Source: Frankia alni ACN14a
Lineage (GTDB): Bacteria; Actinomycetota; Actinomycetes; Frankiales; Frankiaceae
DNA length: 64,000 nucleotides
Assembly (NCBI RefSeq): GCF_000058485.1
Contig: NC_008278.1
Coordinates: 1,606,962-1,670,961, forward strand
Direction: 5' to 3'
Made by a program: the position numbers and the translations under genes
Shown here: positions 41,601 through 50,000 of the stretch, piece after piece
How positions within the stretch are numbered: position 1 is the stretch's first letter
Layout of the letters: each line of letters starts with the position of its first letter
Notes under the pieces: model-generated
Database searches by the model: none
The model's input: the letters and a program-made list of their open reading frames with translations, nothing else
Told to the model about the DNA's origin: nothing

Positions 41601-44600
41601 GCCTCGTCGCTGGCCGCGCTCGACGCCGGCTGCAAGGAGCTGCTCGCCGGCAGCTCCGACCTGGTGCTCTGCGGCGGGGTGGACACTCACGCCGGCGCCC
41701 ACGACTTCCTGCTGTTCTCCTCGGTGCACGCGCTGTCGCCGCAGGGTCGCTGCCGCAGCTTCGACTCCGGCGCGGACGGGACCAGCCTGGGCGAGGGCGT
41801 CGCCGTCGTCGTGCTCAAGCGGCTCGCCGACGCCGAGCGCGACGGCGACCGCATCCACGCGGTCATCCGGGCCGTCGCCGGCTCCTCCGACGGCCGCGCG
41901 CTCGGGCTGACCGCGCCACGCAAGGCCGGCCAGGTGCTCTCCCTGGAACGGGCCTACGCGCGGGCCGGCATCTCGCCGAGGGACGTCGGCCTGCTGGAGG
42001 CGCATGCCACCGGTACGGTCGTCGGCGACCGTACCGAGCTCGCCACCCTCACCGAGGTGTTCACCGACCACGGCGCCACCCCCGGCCAGTGCGCGGTCGG
42101 CTCGGTGAAGTCGCAGATCGGGCACACCAAGTGCGCCGCCGGCCTGGCCGGGCTGATCAAGGTGGCGAAGGCGGTCGAGACCGGCGTGCGCCCGCCGACC
42201 CTGCACATCGACACCCCCAACGCCTTCTGGGACGGCGAGACCAGCCCGTTCTACTTCGACGAGACCGCCAAGCCCTGGGCGGCACCCGCCGGCCAGCGCC
42301 ACGCCGGGGTGTCGGCGTTCGGTTTCGGTGGGACCAACTTCCACGTCGTGCTGTCCGCCTATGACGGCGGCCCGGAACCCGCCCACGGCCTGGACCACTG
42401 GCCCGCGGAGCTGTTCGCGGTGCGCGGCGCCGACCGGGCGGCCGCCGGCCGGGCGCTGGATCGCCTCGCCGCCCTGGTCACGACGAACGACGGTGCCGGG
42501 CGGCCGTTCCGCCTGCGGGACCTGGCCCGCACCACCTGCGCGGCCGGTGGCGGCCCGGTGCAGGTCGCGTTCGTCGCCGAGGATCTCGACGGGTTGCCCG
42601 CCGCCATCGAGGCGGCGCGGACGTTCACGGCGAACCCGCGCGCCGGGCTGTTCGTCCGCGACGACGCCGAGCCGGGCGAGACCGCCTTCCTGTTCCCCGG
42701 CCAGGGCAGCCAGCGGCCGGGCATGCTCGCGGATCTGTTCGTCGCCTTCCCCCGGCTGCGTGCCGTGCTCGACCTGGCCCCCCAGTGGGCCGACACGATG
42801 TTCCCGCCGGCCGCGTTCACCCGGGAGCAGAAGGCCGAGCAGGCGGCGGCGATCACCGACACGCGGGCGGCCCAGCCGACGCTCGGCCTCGCCGGCCTGG
42901 CCGTGCACGATCTGCTCACCGGGCTCGGTGTCCGTCCGGACCACGTTGGCGGGCACTCCTACGGTGAACTGGTCGCCCTGTGCGCCGCCGGCGCCCTCGA
43001 CCGAGCCGACCTCGTCGGCCTGAGCGAGGCGCGGGCCGCCGCGATCCTCGCCGCGGCGGGGGACGACCCGGGCACGATGGCCGCCGTCCAGGCGTCCGTC
43101 GAACGCGTGCGCGAGGCGCTCGACGGCGTCGCGGCCGACGCCGTCGTCGCGAACCACAACGCCCCGCGGCAGAGCGTGATCTCCGGGCCGACCGCCGCCG
43201 TGGCCGAGGCCGTGGCCGCCCTCGGCCGCGCCGGCCTCACCGCCCGGCCGATCCCGGTGGCCTGCGCGTTCCACAGCCCGGTCGTGGCCGCGGCCGCCGG
43301 GGCGCTCGCCGACCGCCTCGACGCCCTCGACGTCGCCGCGCCGGCGCTGCCGGTGTGGTCCAACACGACCGCCCAGCCGTATCCGACGGCACCGGAGCAG
43401 GTGCGGGCGACGCTCGCCGGCCAGGTGGCGGCACCGGTGCGGTTCGTCGAGCAGATCGAGGCGATGTACGCGGCCGGCGTGCGGACCTTCGTCGAAGCCG
43501 GCCCCGGTCGGGTGCTCTCGCAGCTCGTCGGCAAGATCCTCGCCGGGCGGCCGCACCGGGTCGTGGCCACCGACGTCGCGGGGGAGCCGGGGCTGCGCCG
43601 GTTGCTGCTCGCGCTCGCCGAGCTCGCCGCGGCCGGCGTCGGTGTCGACCCGGCGCCCCTGTTCACCGGTCGCGACGCCCGGGTGGTGAGCGACGCGGAG
43701 GTGCCGCGCCGGCCCGGCTGGCTGATCGACGGGGCCTACGTGCGCACCGCCGACGGCCGCTTCCTGCCGGGCGCCCTGCGACCGCCGACCCGACTGGCCC
43801 TCGCCGCCGGCCCAGAGGCGGCCGCCGCGGTGGCCTCCGCGGGGCCCGGCCTCGCGGCGCCGTCGGAGATCCCTGCGGCAGGCTCCCAGGCGGCAGCGTC
43901 CCCCGCGGTGGCGTCCCCCGCGACGGTGGCACGGACCGCTGCGGCGGTGTCCGAAACGGCGGTGTCCGAAACGGCGGTGTCCGAAACGGCGGCGTCCGGA
44001 GCGGCGGTGGCCGGCGCGGCCCGTCCGGCTCCGGCGGCGCGGGCAGCTCCTGGCGGGGAGCGTCCGGAGATCGCGGGCGTGCGCGGATTCGTCCCGCAGG
44101 ACCCGGCGCCACCGTTCGTTCCCGTTGACCCGACAGACGATGCGGCGGTCCTCGCCGCCGCACTGCCCGAGCTTGGAGGTGGCGGCCCGGTGGACGCCGT
44201 GGTGTTGGAGTTCCTGCGGACCACCCGAGAGCTGGTCGCGGCGCAGCGCGACGTGGTGCTGGGCTACCTGGGCTACGACCCGACCGGTGCCGGCCGCCAG
44301 GCGTCGCGTGACGGCGTCGACGGCGTCGACCGCTTCGTGGCCACCTCCGCGGTCCCCCGCCAGGCCCAGCCGGAGCAGGCGCGAAGCACCGCCGCGCCGG
44401 TGACTCCCGCGGTGCCCAGGCCGGCCTCCGCGCCGGACGCGGCGGACGCGGCGCTGCCCCCGGTCGGCGCCCCCGCGGCAGGCGGCGTCCCCGCGGCAGG
44501 CGGCGTCCCCGCGGCGTCGGCGGCGCGGTCGGCGGTGGTGGAGCGGTCGGCGGTGTCGGATGCGGTGGTGGGGGTGATCGGGGAGCAGACGGGTTATCCG

Positions 44601-47084
44601 GTGGAGATGTTGGAGCCGGATCTGGATCTGGAGGCTGATCTGTCGATCGACTCGATCAAGCGGACGGAGATCCTGGGGGAGTTGGCGCAGCGGTTGGGGC
44701 TGGTGGAGGCGGGTTCGGGGGAGTTGGACGAGGAGGTCGTCGAGGAGCTGGCGGCGATCAAGACCGTCCGCGGCATCGTCGACTGGGTGATGGACCGCTT
44801 CGCCGCCGCCGGCGGCTCCGCGGCTCCGGCGGCGTCGTCCGGCCCGGCCACGTCGAACGGAACCCACGTCGGTGCGGTGACGGGCTGGTCCGCCTCGGCG
44901 GCCTCGAGCGCCGCCCATGCCGGGGCAGGCGGTGGTGCCACGGCATCCACGGTCCGGGTCGGTTCGAACGGCACGCACACCTCGGCCGCTGTGGCGCCGG
45001 TGGTCCGCTCCGCGCCGGTGGTCCGCTCCGCGCCGGTGGTCCACTCCGCGCCGGTGGTCCACTCCGCGCCGCCGGCGCGGTCGGCGGTGGTGGAGCGGTC
45101 GGCGGTGTCGGATGCGGTGGTGGGGGTGATCGGGGAGCAGACGGGTTATCCGGTGGAGATGTTGGAGCCGGATCTGGATCTTGAGGCTGATCTGTCGATC
45201 GACTCGATCAAGCGGACGGAGATCCTGGGGGAGTTGGCGCAGCGGTTGGGGCTGGTGGAGGCGGGCTCGGGGGAGTTGGACGAGGAGGTCGTCGAGGAGC
45301 TGGCGGCGATCAAGACCGTCCGCGGCATCGTCGACTGGATCGTCGGTTCGACCACCGGCGGGACCGAGCCCGGCGCCTCCACCACCGACGAGTCCGTCGG
45401 ATCTCCCGAGTCCGTCGGATCTCCCGAGTCCGTCGGGTCTTCTGCGTCCGAGGGATCTCGCGTGTCCGCCGGGAGATCCCCGGGCGCCGGGTCCGACGGG
45501 GTCGGCGACCCGCTCGGGGCGATGGCGCTGCGGCGCTTCGTCGTCGAGCCGGAGATCCTGCCCGCGCCGGCCGGCACGGCGCCGGCCGACCTCGCCGGCT
45601 CCCGCTTCCTCCTGGTGGAGGGTGGTCTCGGGGTCGGCCTGGCGCTCGCCACCCGGTTGGAGCAGGCAGGCGCCGAGGCACGGATTCTCGCCGCCGCCGA
45701 CGCCGGCCTCGTCGACCAGATCCGGGCCGGTGCCGGCGCCGACGGTCTCGTCTGGATCGCGTCGGCCGACCCTGGCGCGGACGAGCACGCGATCCTGCCC
45801 GGCGCGTTCCCCGCCCTACGGGCCGCGGCCCTGGGCGGCAGCCGGCGGGTGCTCGTCGTCACCGGCAACGGCGGTCGGTTCGGCCGGTCCCGCGCCGCCG
45901 CCCCCGGCGCGACGGCCAACCCGAGCGCGGTCGACGCCCTGGAGTTCGCCCGTCGGGCCGACGCCGGGGAGTTCGTCGTCCGTCCGACGCCGGGTGCGGG
46001 GCTCGCCGGCCTCGTCCGCACGATCGCCCGGGAGGTCCCCGGCCTGGCGCTGCGTCTGGTCGACGTCGAGCCGAAGGACGAGCCCCGCCGGATCGCGGAC
46101 AGCCTGCTCGTCGAGCTGCTCACCCCGGGCGGGCCGCTGGTCGTGGGTTACCGGGACGGGGCGCGCGCCACCCTGCGGGTGCGGCCCGCGCCTGCCGATG
46201 GGGCCGGCGAGCTGCCCGTCGGGCTGGGCCCGTCCTCCGTCGTGCTGCTCACCGGCGGCGCCCGGGGCATCACCGCGGCGGTCGCCGTCGAGCTCGCCCG
46301 GCGCAGCGGGTGCGCCGTCGAGCTGGTCGGGCGCACCGCGGCGCCCACGGGGCCGGAGGACCCCGCCACCGCGGGCGCGGCCGACGCCCCGGCGCTGCGC
46401 CGCGCGCTGATCGAGACCGGCGTGCGCCGCCCGGCCGAGATCGAGGCCCGGGTCTCCCGGCTGCTCGCCGAGCGGGAGGTGCGGGCGACGTTGGCGACCC
46501 TGCAAAGCCTCGCGTCCTCGGTGCGTTACCACGCGGTGGACGTGCGCGACGGCGCGGCCGTCGCCGCCGTGGTGGCCGACGTCTACGCCCGCCACGGTCG
46601 CCTCGACGGGCTGGTGCACGGCGCGGGCGTCCTCGCCGACCGGCTGTTGCGCGACAAGACGCCCGAGTCGTTCGACCGGGTCTACCGGACGAAGGTCGAC
46701 GGCGCCCGGGCCCTGCTCGCCGCGGTGCGCGACGACGTCGGCTTCGTCGCCCTGTTCGGCAGCGTGGCGGGCGTGTTCGGCAACCGCGGCCAGGCCGACT
46801 ACGCCGCCGCGAACGACGCCCTCGACACGCTCGCGGGGGCGGCGGCCGGCCGCTTCGCCGGCCGGGTCGTCAGCGTCGACTGGGGCCCCTGGGCGTCGCC
46901 GGCCACCGCCGCGGGTGGCGGGATGGTCTCCGCGGAGCTCGCCCGCGAGTACGCCCGCCGCGGCATCGGCCTGATCGACCCGGCCGACGGCGTCGCCGCG
47001 CTGCTGCGCGAGCTGGCCGGCCCGCCCGACGGACCGGCGCAGGTCGTCTACATGTGCGCCGAGGCGGAGGCGTTCGATGCGTGA
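38625..47084 (+). CDS. PUFA-synthase-like megasynthase: PfaD-like reductase region, KS, AT, two ACPs, KR
   Basis: A 2819-aa multidomain synthase. Residues about 25-290 and 340-720 resemble nitronate monooxygenase/PfaD flavin enoyl reductase barrels (VFAAGGIGPATAAAAVAGGA, VAQGPMTRVSD, FEGRECGGHVGPRASFPLWE). Then come KS from about 794 (catalytic Cys992 in AACASS, His1127 in EAHATGT, His1167 in IGHTKCAAG), AT with Ser1445 in GHSYGE, and two ACPs with phosphopantetheine sites Ser2010 and Ser2194 in SIDSIKR. KR is last (TGGARGI near 2543, Tyr2726 in GQADYAAAN). KS-AT-ACP2-KR is the PfaA order of polyunsaturated fatty acid and related lipid synthases; carrying the PfaD-type part at the N-terminus is unusual. 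All catalytic residues are present. Linkers hold short peptide repeats. AGGAGG precedes the ATG. The next gene overlaps by eight bases. Confidence 0.92.
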   Translation: MTTAPRVSPEASPAGSDALDPLDPLDARELVVVITPFAEPAAALVAAVTRAGGLGVLDLGRSARVARAALRDAIRWTPGHFGVRVAADCPVDPDELPDAVDLVVLAPRPDGSSAGDPAAAGGPGTDRRWEPAELIRRGRRVWAEVTSVAQARGAVAAGAVGLVARGNESGGVVGDLTTFTLLQHLLAAGLRDGAGGAVPVFAAGGIGPATAAAAVAGGAAGVVLDSQLALVREVELPEQVAAAVRAMDGSETILHAGHRLYVRPDLPIAALAGRLERPAADLRDTGGELASDGAVTAAAVTAPAAAAVAARLGARDLVEQFLPIGQDGAFAATLADRHVSAAGVVRAVREGIRDGIAAATRTRPLAVGAPFAAARGLRHPVAQGPMTRVSDRAAFARAIADEGGLPFLALALMSGEDCRTLLTETAELLQDAPWGVGVLGFAPAALRNAQLAAVRDIRPPCAIVAGGRPAQAAPLEAAGIDTFLHVPSPGLLHRFLADGARKFVFEGRECGGHVGPRASFPLWEAQIAGLLAFGESDQAGPDFFAGLHLLFAGGVHDARSAAMVAAAAAPLAERGAGIGVLMGTAYLFTDEAVASGAILPGFQQAALDCERTVLLETSPGHATRCVESAYVHTFLDRRRELLAAATPRQQMWEELEALNLGRLRVASKGLLRDGAEVVQVDPAVQARDGMFMIGQVAALRSDRTSVAALHDEVTTRATAGLADRAAELGVPAGQEPAVGSADGTRRPAGGEGDEADMAGEGTGAGVDAGVGVAATVATVTATATAGSRPAGQPLDIAIVGMSAIFPDAPDLATFWANVVAGNDAIREVSADRWDPEVYYSADAVVKDAGRRTPSKWGGFLPQVPFDALAYGIPPRSLRSIETSQLLALEVATRALRSAGYDTGQKAAGEGRPFDRSRASVVFGTEAGTDLSGAYGLRSLWPGLLGQLPAELEEFLPELDEDSFPGMLANVIAGRVANRLDLGGVNFTVDAACASSLAALDAGCKELLAGSSDLVLCGGVDTHAGAHDFLLFSSVHALSPQGRCRSFDSGADGTSLGEGVAVVVLKRLADAERDGDRIHAVIRAVAGSSDGRALGLTAPRKAGQVLSLERAYARAGISPRDVGLLEAHATGTVVGDRTELATLTEVFTDHGATPGQCAVGSVKSQIGHTKCAAGLAGLIKVAKAVETGVRPPTLHIDTPNAFWDGETSPFYFDETAKPWAAPAGQRHAGVSAFGFGGTNFHVVLSAYDGGPEPAHGLDHWPAELFAVRGADRAAAGRALDRLAALVTTNDGAGRPFRLRDLARTTCAAGGGPVQVAFVAEDLDGLPAAIEAARTFTANPRAGLFVRDDAEPGETAFLFPGQGSQRPGMLADLFVAFPRLRAVLDLAPQWADTMFPPAAFTREQKAEQAAAITDTRAAQPTLGLAGLAVHDLLTGLGVRPDHVGGHSYGELVALCAAGALDRADLVGLSEARAAAILAAAGDDPGTMAAVQASVERVREALDGVAADAVVANHNAPRQSVISGPTAAVAEAVAALGRAGLTARPIPVACAFHSPVVAAAAGALADRLDALDVAAPALPVWSNTTAQPYPTAPEQVRATLAGQVAAPVRFVEQIEAMYAAGVRTFVEAGPGRVLSQLVGKILAGRPHRVVATDVAGEPGLRRLLLALAELAAAGVGVDPAPLFTGRDARVVSDAEVPRRPGWLIDGAYVRTADGRFLPGALRPPTRLALAAGPEAAAAVASAGPGLAAPSEIPAAGSQAAASPAVASPATVARTAAAVSETAVSETAVSETAASGAAVAGAARPAPAARAAPGGERPEIAGVRGFVPQDPAPPFVPVDPTDDAAVLAAALPELGGGGPVDAVVLEFLRTTRELVAAQRDVVLGYLGYDPTGAGRQASRDGVDGVDRFVATSAVPRQAQPEQARSTAAPVTPAVPRPASAPDAADAALPPVGAPAAGGVPAAGGVPAASAARSAVVERSAVSDAVVGVIGEQTGYPVEMLEPDLDLEADLSIDSIKRTEILGELAQRLGLVEAGSGELDEEVVEELAAIKTVRGIVDWVMDRFAAAGGSAAPAASSGPATSNGTHVGAVTGWSASAASSAAHAGAGGGATASTVRVGSNGTHTSAAVAPVVRSAPVVRSAPVVHSAPVVHSAPPARSAVVERSAVSDAVVGVIGEQTGYPVEMLEPDLDLEADLSIDSIKRTEILGELAQRLGLVEAGSGELDEEVVEELAAIKTVRGIVDWIVGSTTGGTEPGASTTDESVGSPESVGSPESVGSSASEGSRVSAGRSPGAGSDGVGDPLGAMALRRFVVEPEILPAPAGTAPADLAGSRFLLVEGGLGVGLALATRLEQAGAEARILAAADAGLVDQIRAGAGADGLVWIASADPGADEHAILPGAFPALRAAALGGSRRVLVVTGNGGRFGRSRAAAPGATANPSAVDALEFARRADAGEFVVRPTPGAGLAGLVRTIAREVPGLALRLVDVEPKDEPRRIADSLLVELLTPGGPLVVGYRDGARATLRVRPAPADGAGELPVGLGPSSVVLLTGGARGITAAVAVELARRSGCAVELVGRTAAPTGPEDPATAGAADAPALRRALIETGVRRPAEIEARVSRLLAEREVRATLATLQSLASSVRYHAVDVRDGAAVAAVVADVYARHGRLDGLVHGAGVLADRLLRDKTPESFDRVYRTKVDGARALLAAVRDDVGFVALFGSVAGVFGNRGQADYAAANDALDTLAGAAAGRFAGRVVSVDWGPWASPATAAGGGMVSAELAREYARRGIGLIDPADGVAALLRELAGPPDGPAQVVYMCAEAEAFDA
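44521..45338 (+). repeat. Near-identical tandem ACP-coding duplication
   Basis: 266-bp copies at 44521-44786 and 45073-45338, 552 bp apart and differing at only about two bases. They use G- and T-ending codons (TTG, GGG, GTT) in a gene that otherwise prefers C-ending codons, so identity extends to silent sites. The intervening 286 bp encode a Ser/Ala/Val linker. Confidence 0.93.
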
Positions 47085-50000
47085 CCCCGGGGGCGGGTCC
47101 GGGGCACCGCCGATCGCCGTGGTGGGGATGTCCGCGCTGTTCCCGGGCGCCGGCGATCTCGACACGTTCTGGCGCAACATCGTCGGCGGGGTCGACGCGA
47201 TCCAGGCGCTCCCGCCGGATCGCTTCGACGTCGACGACTACTTCCCGCCCGAGCGGCCGCCCGCCGCGCCGGGCACGCGGCGGGACGCGGGCACGGAGGC
47301 GGGCCCGGGACCGATCGGTGCCGCGGACGGCTTCTACTGCCGGCGCGGCGGCTTCGTCGACGAGTTCGCGACGTTCGACCCGACGGCGTTCGGCATCGTG
47401 CCCAACGCCGTCGACTGGGCCGAGCCGGACCAGCTGCTGGCGCTGCGCCTCGCCGCCGAGGCGATCACGGACGCCGGTGGGCCCGACGGGCTCGGCGACG
47501 CCGAGCGGGTGGGCGTGGTGCTGGGTCGCGGGGGCTACGTGGGATCCGGGGTGGCCCGGCTCGAACAGCGGGTGCGCACCTCCCGCCAGCTCGTCACCAC
47601 CCTGCGTGAGGTCCTGCCGGACCTGCCCGCCGACGCGGTCGAACGCGTCCGCGAGGCGTTCGTCGCCCAGCTCGGCCCGGCCCGGCCCGAGGCGTCGATC
47701 GGTCTGGTGCCCAACCTCGCCGCGTCCCGCATCGCCAACCGGCTCGACCTGCGCGGTCCCGCCTACACCGTGGACGCGGCCTGCGCGTCGTCGCTCATCG
47801 CCGTCGAGATGGCGATGCGTGATCTCGGCTCCGGCCGCACCGACACGATGATCGTCGGCGGCGCCCACCTCGTCCACGAACCGTCGTTCTGGAGCGTGTT
47901 CTCCCTGCTGCGGGCGCTGTCGCCGAGCGAGGCGATCCGCCCGTTCGACCGGCGGGCGGACGGCATCCTCATCGGCGAGGGCGTCGGCATGCTCGTGCTG
48001 CGCCGGCTGGCCGACGCCCGCCGCGACGGCGACCGCATCTACGCGGTGCTGCGCGGGGCCGGCACGTCGAGCGACGGCCGCTCCGCCTCCCTGATGGCCC
48101 CCGCCGCCGACGGGCAGACCCTCGCCGTGCGACGCGCCTGGGCGGACGCCGGGCTCGACCCGACGGCACCCGGCGCGATCGGCCTGGTCGAAGCGCACGG
48201 CACGGCCACCCCGACCGGCGACGCGGTGGAGCTCGCCACCCTGGGCCGGATCTTCGGCACGGCGGCCAACGCCGGCACGGGCGGCGCGGGGCGGGCGGAC
48301 ATCGGCATCGGCTCGGTCAAGTCCATGATCGGCCATGCGATGCCGGCGGCGGGCGCGGCCGGCCTGATCAAGACGGCACTCGCCCTGCACCACCGGGTGC
48401 TGCCGCCGACCCTGCACTGCGACGAGCCGCACGCCGCCTTCGCCGGCAGCCGGTTCGCGCCGGTGCGGGCGGCGACCGACTGGGACACCCCGGCGGGCGG
48501 CGGTCCCCGTCGCGCCGGCGTGAACGCCTTCGGCTTCGGCGGCATCAACGCCCATCTCGTCGTCGAGGAGGCGCCGCCGACCGCCCCGGCGACCCCGGCC
48601 CGCACCTTCCCCGCTGCCACCCCGGCTGCCACTCCCGCCGTCACCTCTGTCGCCGCCCCGGCGGGTTCGCCAGACGCGACCGCGCCGGTGGCGACCGTCA
48701 CGCCGGTGGCGACTGCCGCGTCGGTGGCGGCGGCGCGGGTGGTCGATCCGGACGCGGAGGCGGTCCTGTTGCTCGCCGGGAGCAGCCCGGCGCAGCTGCT
48801 CGCCCAGCTCGACGTCGACGACGCGCAGCTGCTCGACCGGGACGACGCGGCGAACCCGCCCGCCGGCGGCCCCTGGCGGCTCGCCCTGGTGGCGCCGAAC
48901 CCGCGCCGGCTCGCCCTGGCCCGCACGGTCGTGGGGCGGGGCAACCCGTGGCGAGGGCGCAACGACCTGTGGTTCACCCCGGCCGGCCTGCTCGACCCCG
49001 CCCGGGCCGACGGGACGCCCGTCGGGCGCACGGCGTTCCTGTTCTGCGGCCTGGAGGACAAGTTCTCCCCGCGCATCGACGACGTCTGCGCGCACTTCGG
49101 GCTGGCCCGCCCGGCCCTCGACGACACCGGGATGCTCGGCCGGCACGGCGTCGCGAGCGTCGAGGTGGGGCGGATCCTCGACGAGGCGCTGCGGCGCCTC
49201 GGGATCGTCCCGGACCTCGTCGGCGGGCACAGCATCGGCGAGTGGAACGCGATGATCAGCGGGGGGCTCATCACCGGCGAGTCCACCGACGCGTTCATCG
49301 CCGGCTTCGACCCGGCCGTGCTGGAGGTGCCCGGGGTCGTCTTCGGGGCTCTGGGCTGCGGCGCCGCGCGTGCCGCGGAGGTCATCGCCGACCTCGGTGA
49401 GGTCGTCGTCTCCCACGACAACTGCCCGCACCAGTCGATCATCTGCGGACGTGAGGCGAGCGTGCGCACGGCCCTGGAGCGGCTGCGCCGCGACGGCGTG
49501 CTCGGGCAGGTCCTGCCGTTCCGCTCCGGCTTCCACTCCCCGTTCCTGAAGCCCTACCTGGACCGGCTGCGGACCAACCTCGCCGGCGTCACCCTCGTCG
49601 AGGCGACGGTCCCGATCTGGTCGGCGACGACGGTCGCGCCCTACCCGCGCGACCACGACGCCGTCCGGGCGCTCGCGCTGCGCCACCTCGTCGAGCCCGT
49701 ACGGTTCCGGGAACTCGTCCGCCGGCTGCACGACACCGGCGTGCGCGCCTTCGTCCAGGTCGGCGTGGGCAGCGTCGCCGGGTTCGTCGACAACACGCTG
49801 CCCGGACACGACCACATCGCGCTGGTCACGAACTCCCCGAAACGGTCCGGTCTGGACCAGTTGCGCCGGGTGGCCGCCGCGCTGTGGGTGGAGGGCGCGG
49901 CCCCGCGGCTCGACCTGCTGCCCTGCCGCACCCGCCCGGAGCCACCCGCCACCCCGGCGACGGCGCCGGCCGGCGAGCCGACCCTGGGCCCGGTTCAGGC

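Noticed and set aside
39306-45788. A 2160-codon open frame on the minus strand inside the first synthase gene
   Set aside because: It is antisense to a synthase with intact catalytic motifs in every domain. The translation is Arg/Gly/His-rich and has no family resemblance; long antisense frames are expected in DNA this GC-rich.
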